This document shows, piece by piece, positions 18,301 through 23,356 of a stretch of DNA of 23,356 bases. The position numbers were made by a program, and so were the translations under genes. The notes beneath the pieces were generated by a model that was given only the letters and a program-made list of their open reading frames with translations, was not told the origin of the DNA and searched no databases. The stretch lies in NCBI GenBank assembly GCA_000934455.1, contig KN883290.1, forward strand, positions 20,964-44,319. The letters run 5' to 3'. This DNA is from Apostichopus parvimensis (lineage: Eukaryota > Echinodermata > Holothuroidea > Aspidochirotida > Stichopodidae). Every line of letters starts with the position of its first letter. The first letter of the stretch is position 1.

Positions 18301-20844
18301 ACCCCAAATCTATGAGAAGGAGACTGTTTGTTTATAAATGCTGAGGGTGGCCAAACCATTAGGTTTCAAAGATATGACTTGAGTTGCAAGAAAAAAATAA
18401 CAGAGAGAATGTTGCTGCCCTTTAGCCATTTGAAGCAATAATCACTTTTGAAACTTGATTTCCTAAATAATATGGCCTTTTTGTCTGGACACTTTTGTAT
18501 CCTTCAGTCTGCCATTTGGGGATGTTTGTACCAGTTGTTACCCCAGTTAAGGAAGTTCATTCTGTTGTCATTAAGATACTGTAAAGTCTAGTAAAAAAAA
18601 GGAGTCTTTAAGAAGGTAATGTGATGCTATATTTCTCAAAGCAGCCATGTATGTTTGATCTGTGGTTTCCTGCTATGTTTGCTATGCTATGTTTGATCTG
18701 TGGTTTCCTGCTACTCTTACCAAGTTTACTGAGGATTAATACTAAATGTAAGATTATAGTTGATCAGACTTATTCAAACATCCCCATAAAGTATTGTCAC
18801 CACAACTCATGTTTGTGTCAGAATTGATAACATGCAAATACTAAGTCAGAAATGTTGAATGGTTTTCTGCATTATTTGAAATGTTTACTGAGAATTACTA
18901 CATGTAAGGTTAAAGTTGTTCAGAATTATTAAAACATCCCCATAAATTATTGTCACCACAACCAATTTTTGTGTCAGAATTGATAACATGCAAATACTAA
19001 GTCAGAAATGTTTAATGGTTTTCTCACTAGTTTTCTGCATGATTTGAAATGATTTTCTTTAGTGTTTGACTAGTCAAGCTAACAATTGTTCCCACTTGCC
19101 TTTCAGCGGCTTCTCCAGGGTAAACTCCAGGATTCTATGGAAAAGAATTCTCTTCTTCAAAACCAATTACTGAAGACGAGGGAACCTAATGGTGTGATTC
19201 ACCCACTTAAAGCTGGAGTAGATGAAGGTAACACTGTATTGCACTCATGTGGGAGGAGGGGAGACTACAGACAGGGGAGGGAATATTGATTTTTATTTAT
19301 TCTTACCTTTTGGCTTAAATTTTGCTTTGGTAAATTAGCAAGAAGTAATCAGCATATCCTGCTTATTGCTTTTTAAATTTGTTGGTACTAGAGGGCGTTG
19401 TGGTCAAGTGGTTAGGGCAGTGGACTTGTGATCTAAGGATTACAGGTTCGAGCCCTGGCCAGATCATTACGTTGTGTCCTTGGGCAAGGCGCTTTATCTC
19501 CATTGCCTCTCTTCACCCAAGTGTATAAATGGGGACTTGCGAGGTAACTTGTAAATATAGTTGTTTGCGCCGGTTTGTGGCTGCACCCTATGGGAAGTCC
19601 CCCGGGGGACACGTGGTTGTGGTGCACTGTGGTGCCCCAGGAGAGATTGATTGAATTGTGCACACTTTGGTGTGTAGGTGTGACAAGTTACCAATGACCA
19701 GGGTTAAGTTGTAAAGTCGTGTGAGAAGGCCTTGGCCCTGAACAAGACTGTAAACCTAAAAATTAAAATTAAAATTATTACTTTACTTAGGTAACTTCTA
19801 TCCAATCCCTAACCCCCTGTCTTCACTGCTCTTCCCCTCTCTCTTCCCTATCCATTGCCCTTCCATTCCCCCTTCCCCCTCTTTGCCCACTTTCCCTTTG
19901 CTCTCCTCTTTTCTCCATCTGTCCCTCTCCATCATCAAAACTGGTTGAATCACTAAGATCAAAGCCCCATATATCTACCTTACCTCTGGATATTAACAGT
20001 TCTTTCCCTTTTTGTCCCCTCTTTAGGTCTCAGGAGAGATGTTGACTCCTTACTACTTGAAAATGAGAAGCTAAAATTTCAGATAAAACATTTTAAACAA
20101 CTTCAAGAACTAGCCAACATGCTGCAAGAAAGTCACAAGTAAGGAGCTCAATATATATTCGCTGTCTTTCCAATATTTCTGAAAATACCGGCGGAGGGTC
20201 TGTACTCGTTCGTTGTAATACACAGAAAAAAATTTAAGGCTATGGCTAGTGCTGTGGTACAATTCCAAGGTATGGTCCTTTCACTTTGGAATATTTTACA
20301 CCGGGTTGGATTAAACTTTCAATCCCTGAATAAGATGACAAACTTTAAGGAATATCAAAGGGTGGATGGCTTCACCTTTTCCAGCATCATGCCAAAGCTT
20401 TTAAAATAGAAAATTAATAATTGCACAATGGCATCAGAATTATAGCATAACTAAAACATTTTGTTCTGTCCGTAGCCTCTGAAGTGGACAGCTAAAATCA
20501 TGCAGCAATATACAAACAATTAAAGTATCTCTAGAACAGTAACAAACTATGACCTTGTGAGCATTTATACCTGAACATTTCTCCTGTTTTGGGGTGAGGG
20601 GGGGGGGGGTTTGCTTTGTACAATTATTTAATGTAAGTGACACAGCATGAGTTAAATAGTGTTTAAATGAATCCTTTTTACTTTCAGGTCTTTAGTAACC
20701 ACCAACGACCATTTACTGAAAGAGATGGATGAACTAAAGAAACGTCACTTGCAGGAAGTAAAACAGCTCCACTGGTCCTACGGGGAGTTAAAGAACAGCA
20801 TTAATATGATACCTACCTCGGATCGTAACCAGAATCTGGTCTAA
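9258..20844 (+). CDS. CEP72: CEP72 homologue (centrosomal protein of 72 kDa), complete, 14 coding exons
   Basis: Exons 9258-9330, 9815-9980, 10473-10627, 11626-11687, 12178-12292, 13249-13374, 14320-14466, 15190-15375, 16347-16432, 17126-17264, 17702-17907, 19107-19227, 20027-20138, 20688-20844; 1851 nt, 616 aa (human 647), with every junction in phase. An LRR domain covers about residues 26-150: LPGTYHQKITHLG, LKSLDLSRNAVTNL, LDLRLNPVTKNEVDYRLF, LPNLRKLDDRSVRDSERKA, all close to human CEP72. An acidic motif LDDDDSDLLDLL follows (about 192-203), then a disordered linker, the conserved helix DELLLSLLHLVDRYW (391-405), RSLH...QAQARHI and a C-terminal coiled coil (about 440-600) with LQELANMLQESHKSLV and LHWSYGELK. 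Family knowledge: a centriolar-satellite and centrosome protein, partner of PCM1, CEP290 and Kizuna, needed for gamma-tubulin recruitment and spindle poles. Divergent neighbour: LENG1. The paralogue LRRC36 shares the LRR, but the C-terminus fits CEP72. Confidence 0.95.
9815..9980 (+). CDS. CEP72: CEP72 exon 2 (LRRs 1-2)
   Basis: Acceptor TTTTTCAG. Encodes DVKSLSLPGTYHQKITHLG and LKSLDLSRNAVTNLSG. It ends CT|GTATCCTTTT, a U12-type donor, in phase 2. Confidence 0.95.
9981..10472 (+). other. U12-type (minor spliceosome) intron 2 of CEP72
   Basis: The donor GTATCCTTTT matches the U12 consensus RTATCCTTT. The sequence TTCCTAAAC at 10454-10462 matches the U12 branch-site consensus TTCCTTAAC at 8 of 9 positions, with its branch A 11-12 nt from the AG. 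There is no polypyrimidine tract between branch site and AG, as expected for U12 introns. Splicing here is phase 2 and restores the conserved LNLYYN of the LRR. Confidence 0.88.
10473..10627 (+). CDS. CEP72: CEP72 exon 3 (LRRs 3-4, LRR cap)
   Basis: Acceptor GATTTCAG, donor CTTG|GTAAGG. Encodes YYNDIKNLKDLYQL, LHELDLRLNPVTKNEVDYR and LIHLLPNLRKL. The join with exon 2 gives LNLYYND, as in human LNLYYNC. Confidence 0.95.
11490..11555 (-). mobile_element. 66-bp insertion with hammerhead-like core, possibly Penelope-like in origin
   Basis: Perfect 12-bp direct repeats ATTATTTATTGT (11478-11489, 11556-11567) flank it in CEP72 intron 3. On the minus strand it reads CTGAAGA, then the hairpin GATCC-TGCTA-GGATC, then GAAAC: a hammerhead-style core with stem II. 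A second hairpin, TCAGAGGC/GCCTCTGA, overlaps the core. The flanking strands for stem III and the cleavage site do not fit, so an active ribozyme is not supported. Similar CGAAACGTCAGG motifs are known from Penelope-like elements. Confidence 0.55.
11626..11687 (+). CDS. CEP72: CEP72 exon 4
   Basis: Acceptor CCTTTCAG, donor CAG|GTAAGA. Encodes DDRSVRDSERKAAILHF, the conserved end of the LRR domain (human DDRPVRASERKASRLHF). Confidence 0.95.
12178..12292 (+). CDS. CEP72: CEP72 exon 5
   Basis: Acceptor TTCCAACAG, donor ACAT|GTGAGT. Encodes a linker starting AYDLMSHVTDQV and ending KKLARHPT. Supported by phase and position; sequence conservation is low. Confidence 0.85.
13249..13374 (+). CDS. 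CEP72: CEP72 exon 6 (acidic motif)
   Basis: Acceptor TTTTCGCACAG, donor GAAG|GTAGGT; phase 1 to phase 1. Encodes LDDDDSDLLDLLAKTSGDL, corresponding to human MDADDEAVLNLIAECEWDL. Confidence 0.9.
13680..13710. repeat. short direct repeat CTGTGTAGTATCATAC
   Basis: Two adjacent copies (13680-13695, 13695-13710, the second with AAAC) in CEP72 intron 6. A third copy at 14766-14781 lies in intron 7. Confidence 0.7.
14320..14466 (+). CDS. CEP72: CEP72 exon 7 (linker)
   Basis: Acceptor TTCCCGTTAG, donor TCTG|GTAAGT; symmetric phase 1, 147 nt. Hydrophilic linker containing TERPTDLHLLQEQGG. No recognisable domain. Confidence 0.85.
15190..15375 (+). CDS. CEP72: CEP72 exon 8 (linker, HFTPNP motif)
   Basis: Acceptor CTCTTCTAG, donor GCAG|GTATGT; symmetric phase 1, 186 nt. 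Gly/Ser/His-rich linker ending TSYTSKGHFTPNPKA, like human HTYFTPHPDS. Confidence 0.9.
16179..16318. repeat. tandem duplication, 86-bp period, in CEP72 intron 8
   Basis: ACTCATGGACTAGCACATTTT (16179) and ACTCATGTACTAGCACATTTT (16265) are each followed by TTTGGTGTACTTTRGACTGC and RGATGTA. The second copy lacks about 10 bp near its middle. Confidence 0.8.
16347..16432 (+). CDS. CEP72: CEP72 exon 9 (linker)
   Basis: Acceptor CTTTCCAG, donor GAG|GTAAAT. Encodes a charged linker with EYKEPPHVQRLFE. Supported by phase and splice sites. Confidence 0.87.
17071..17115. repeat. TTTA and AT microsatellite before CEP72 exon 10
   Basis: (TTTA)n followed by ATATATAAATATATAT, ending 10 bp before the exon 10 acceptor, so its length lies inside the splice-acceptor region. 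Confidence 0.9.
17126..17264 (+). CDS. CEP72: CEP72 exon 10 (conserved helix)
   Basis: Acceptor TTACCCTAG just after a TTTA/AT microsatellite, donor CAAG|GTAAGG. Encodes DELLLSLLHLVDRYWNGSRS, matching human ETLLDLVDRSWGGCRS. Confidence 0.95.
17702..17907 (+). CDS. CEP72: CEP72 exon 11 (start of coiled coil)
   Basis: Acceptor TTCTTCTACAG, donor GTA|GTAAGT. Encodes AQARHIIKTAFLENL, then a heptad-like charged helix ending ELEKGLRETQEEV. A direct join to exon 12 aligns without gaps to the human coiled coil. Confidence 0.93.
18081..18218 (+). other. unassigned splice-flanked open segment in CEP72 intron 11
   Basis: TTATAG|C at its left and GACAG|GTACCT at its right enclose 138 nt with one frame fully open (HRKAGKQTGRDQEENF ... 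AHAETDAFFDSLF), rich in Glu, Lys and Ala. That frame needs phase 2 on both sides, while exons 11 and 12 meet in phase 0. Spliced in as phase 0 it reaches a stop (TAA) after 16 codons. It is absent from the human CEP72 alignment. It may be a poison exon, an exon fossil or chance. Confidence 0.35.
18722..19050. repeat. tandem duplication, about 159-bp unit, in CEP72 intron 11
   Basis: GTTTACTGAG at 18724 and 18883 starts two copies sharing AACATCCCCATAAA, ATTGTCACCACAAC, TTTGTGTCAGAATTG and ATAACATGCAAATACTAAG. The second copy is slightly diverged. A separate 38-bp period duplication, TATGTTTGATCTGTGG, lies just before it at 18650 and 18688. Confidence 0.85.
19107..19227 (+). CDS. CEP72: CEP72 exon 12 (coiled coil)
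   Basis: Acceptor GCCTTTCAG, donor GAAG|GTAACA. Encodes RLLQGKLQDSMEKNSLLQNQ, corresponding to human LRQHLDKSLEENSRLKSLLL. Confidence 0.93.
19391..19780 (+). mobile_element. tRNA-derived SINE in CEP72 intron 12
   Basis: Pol III box A (TGGTCAAGTGG, 19401-19411) and box B (GGTTCGAGCCC, 19445-19455) are spaced as in a tRNA gene. They are followed by the CCTTGGGCAAGGCGCTTTA motif found in many marine-animal SINEs, a unique body with CCCCCGGGGG, and an (AAAATT)n-type tail at about 19757-19780. Same orientation as CEP72. Target-site duplications are not clear, which suggests an older copy. The tRNA part does not fold as an intact tRNA. Confidence 0.85.
20027..20138 (+). CDS. CEP72: CEP72 exon 13 (coiled coil)
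   Basis: Acceptor CCCCTCTTTAG, donor CACAA|GTAAGG. Encodes LLLENEKLKFQIKHFKQ and LQELANMLQESH, nearly identical to human IQELTQMLQESH. Confidence 0.95.
20688..20844 (+). CDS. CEP72: CEP72 exon 14 with stop codon
   Basis: Acceptor TTACTTTCAG. Encodes KSLVTTNDHLLKEMDEL and VKQLHWSYGELK, matching human SSLVSTNEHLLQEL and VEQMHWSYQELK. Ends NQNLV then TAA at 20842-20844. Confidence 0.96.
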
Positions 20845-21033
20845 AGGGTTTTAGTGTTATAAATTGCAGAATATATGTGTGGTATTTTGGTACTGGTTAA
20901 AATGTTCCAATAACTGATCTGAATGTTTTGTAACATTGAATGAAGTACTCAACGTGGTTCAAACTGTTTGGTTTAAATTGTAAGTTTCGAAAGTTACATC
21001 AGGACCTTCCACTGACCAACACCAACATGAGGC

Positions 21034-21039
21034 AATAAA
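21034..21039 (+). terminator. CEP72 proximal poly(A) signal AATAAA
   Basis: Canonical AATAAA 190 nt after the CEP72 stop, followed by TTATTACAGGTTATTATGTC. A short 3' UTR ending near 21055-21065 would be typical. Confidence 0.55.
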
Positions 21040-21448
21040 TTATTACAGGTTATTATGTCATTCTTTAAGGCTGTGAATTGTATTCCAATTGGAAAGGTTC
21101 GGTGCCCTCTTTCGTTAGATGACGTTTTAGTGACGCAGGTTAAGTTGGTGTAAGGATTCCCTATGAAGTATTCAGCAATCAGATGATAATTAATCTAACC
21201 AATTAACGGCAGTTTCTTCCCTAGAGTGTAATATGCTAATTAGGCTAGTTCTAGGCATATATTCAATGAATGTCTCTTCATCCTTAAATTATAAAATGGC
21301 TGATATTTGTTTTTGAAAAGACTTCTAGATTGCAGTTTTTGTATTCCAACCTAGATCTGATGGAAAGTTCAGTTTGTCCTTTTGCAAGAAAAAATACAAA
21401 ACATGTGATGATGTTCAGATTTTGGACCACTGAAATCATTATTATAGC

Positions 21449-21454
21449 AATAAA
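21449..21454 (+). terminator. CEP72 candidate distal poly(A) signal AATAAA
   Basis: A second AATAAA about 605 nt after the stop, in AT-rich sequence. It could give a longer 3' UTR isoform. There is no direct evidence of use. Confidence 0.3.
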
Positions 21455-22380
21455 AATGTTATATCATAATATCATTATTAATATAATGCACAACACATAG
21501 AACCATATGTAAGACTCATAGTGACATAGGCATGTAAAGATATGATAACTTTGACACTTTGCACAAACTCAACTCTGCACAACCTAACTTAAAAATATCA
21601 TAGATTTTATTTCATTGTTCACACAAATATGTGTGACAATATTCTTATTTTGCACAAAACAGACAAACATTCTTTAAATATTCACTGTGGCAAATAACAT
21701 GTGAAAGTGTGATAATGTTGGACATTTTGCGAAACCTTAAAAAATTTTAGGCTTCATTTTCAGCTCCGTTGCTGAATGTGGTCTGACAAAATGTTCAAGT
21801 TTTACTCGGCATAAATGTTGAGAAATGCTCAATTTCATTCTCATTTGGGATTATATATTTCACATTTTGCACAAAGTTAGCCTGACGGGCTTTTATGTTT
21901 TCTTTATGGCATTTACTGTATCATGGTACACTAATATTTGGAAACCATGTTATTTAGTTTTCATTTGATACGAAGCACATATAAGATTCATCCCTTATTT
22001 TAATTTAGACCTTTTAACAAAAGAAAACTGAATTTTGATTGTCTATCAATAGGTAAACAATAGACTAACTCTTGTTAGAACTAGAACACCTTCATAATGC
22101 CTGTGACGTGGTAATTTTCTTTCCAACGTAGCACACCCTTTGATATTGTTTGTCAGGTCAATGATTTTGAAGAACAGGTTACATTAACTGACCGCAACAA
22201 TGCACAAATATTTATATAATAAATTTAAAGGATAGCTGCAACTTTTCCATTCCTAAATATGATAGTTGAATATCAGAAACTGCCAAAATTTTAATACTTT
22301 AAGATGTGTAAACTAGAAGATGTGTTCAATATGTCTAGGCCTAGATCACAGTTAACATCAAGCTTTTTGTTTTGTTTAGT

Positions 22381-22427
22381 CGTGAATCTTCACGGTTCAA
22401 TTTCCAAATGAAAAATTTGGAAATTGA
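22381..22427. repeat. two adjacent perfect hairpins in intergenic DNA
   Basis: CGTGAA-TC-TTCACG at 22381-22394, and a 13-bp stem TCAATTTCCAAAT / ATTTGGAAATTGA with loop GAAAA at 22397-22427. Two perfect stems spaced by 2 bp. Confidence 0.75.
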
Positions 22428-23043
22428 GCTTGTAAAGCTTTCCTCCATGTTTGACCATATCATAATAGTATAGCCAGTTAGTTAATACCTCAAAATTTGC
22501 ACATAATGTAAGTACAATAGAACACAAAAAAAAGAGAAGTTATTCAAGTTAACTATTTAACTTTACAAAGTGAGGCACAAATAAAATATTTATTTTCATT
22601 TATTTATTACAGAGAGGCTGATATTTTCTCCATCAATCTACCAATTTATATCCAGGGTATTTAGGATATCTTAATAGATTTGTTTCCAGTTTTCATGCTC
22701 TTGTTTATTTATTTCATGGAAGGAGGAGACCAGAGGATGGGATGTGGGGGTGGGGGGGGGGGTTAAATGTTTTTTTCATAGTTTTCATCCAATTTCATTT
22801 ATTAACAATTTGTTATTCAGAAGTGACTTGTCTAACTTTAATTGCCTGATAAGTAGATTACGAACCTTGACCTTCCATATCTAAAACTTGAGCTTGTGAG
22901 CTTGGTGTGGTTTAGGGGCAGCAGCAATGTGTGCAGCAAGGTGTGCTCAACAGTACAGATTCTTTGCTCTATTACAATGTGAAAAAGATTAATCCAAAGA
23001 GAGGGTTACCATTCTTAAGTAGAATAAAAAACGGCATATTTTT

Positions 23044-23356
23044 AGCTCATACCAGCATGCTGGTGTGAGCTATTGTTACAGTGCGGCGTCTATCATTCTA
23101 TCACTCTATCACTCTATCAATTGGTAAAACCGCTCCCACTCGCACAGTGTTTGATGGAATTTCATGAAACTTGGACACAAGGACCATCGGGTATAGGGCC
23201 ATCAGAGATGGTCCGAAATTTGGGGTCAAAGGTCACATGTGGGCCGTAATGGGCCATTTTCTGGAAATACGCAAAATGCTTCTTCTCCTACAGATTCGAT
23301 GGTACAATGTTGAGGGTTTGTCACGATAGTACTATGGAAGTGTTACCTTCAGGGTG
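23044..23356 (+). mobile_element. hairpin-headed dispersed repeat, cut by the window edge
   Basis: It begins with a 28-bp near-perfect palindrome at 23044-23071 (AGCTCATACC ... GGTGTGAGCT around AGCATGCT), then GCGGCGTCTATC, short CTATCACT repeats (about 23090-23120), and TTTCATGAAACTTGG, GGTCAAAGGTCACATG. This architecture (AGCTCA...TGAGCT head, GCGTC, then a GAAACTTGG block) resembles dispersed repeats common in marine invertebrate genomes. Class unknown; no coding frame seen. Confidence 0.6.

Larger units (their letters stand above)
20845..23043. other. CEP72 3' UTR and downstream intergenic DNA
   Basis: After the poly(A) signals, 21.5-23.0 kb is AT-rich with no supported exon. TTTGCACAAA-like words recur near 21556, 21651 and 21862. 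A run of 11 G lies at 22752-22762. Confidence 0.6.

Noticed and set aside
19391..19462. Functional tRNA gene
   Set aside because: Box A and B are good, but the acceptor and anticodon arms do not pair well and it is fused to a SINE body and tail.
19433..19694. Minus-strand open frames of 66-76 codons
   Set aside because: They are antisense translations of the SINE.

Overview
The window is nuclear DNA from an animal. It is AT-rich, and its coding information is broken into many short exons bounded by GT/AG splice sites. Two metazoan genes can be assembled completely. Repeat types (a tRNA-derived SINE with the CCTTGGGCAAGGC motif, a hAT-like MITE with a GGCGCGTAGCCAGG end, a hairpin-headed repeat) point to a marine invertebrate. 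I lean to a non-vertebrate deuterostome such as an echinoderm, but the species is inference.

Layout: (1) 1-2194 is intergenic. It holds a three-unit satellite-like array (about 778-1486) interrupted by a 258-bp MITE with a perfect 8-bp target-site duplication. (2) 7872 down to 2196, minus strand: a complete six-exon gene for the LENG1 homologue (310 aa, Cir_N-type N-terminus, very basic C-terminal half). (3) 7873-9257: a 1.4-kb head-to-head intergenic region. Its right end is CpG-richer and probably carries the CEP72 promoter. (4) 9258-20844, plus strand: a complete 14-exon gene for CEP72 (616 aa: N-terminal LRR domain, disordered linker, C-terminal coiled coil). All exon phases join without a frame break. 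(5) 20845-23356: CEP72 3' UTR with two AATAAA signals, then intergenic DNA with hairpins and, from about 23044, the start of a mobile repeat cut by the window edge.

The genes are divergently transcribed and belong to different processes (LENG1: spliceosome-associated; CEP72: centrosome and centriolar satellites), so nothing suggests a joint function beyond a possibly shared control region. The most notable observations are: a textbook U12-type (minor spliceosome) intron inside the CEP72 LRR domain; a 66-bp insertion with 12-bp direct repeats carrying a hammerhead-like core; an open, splice-flanked 138-nt segment that is not part of the conserved CEP72 protein; a LENG1 poly(A) signal overlapping the stop codon; and a six-codon uORF whose stop overlaps the CEP72 start. 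I found no CRISPR array, prokaryotic operon, rRNA or intact tRNA gene, and no clear new multi-gene system.
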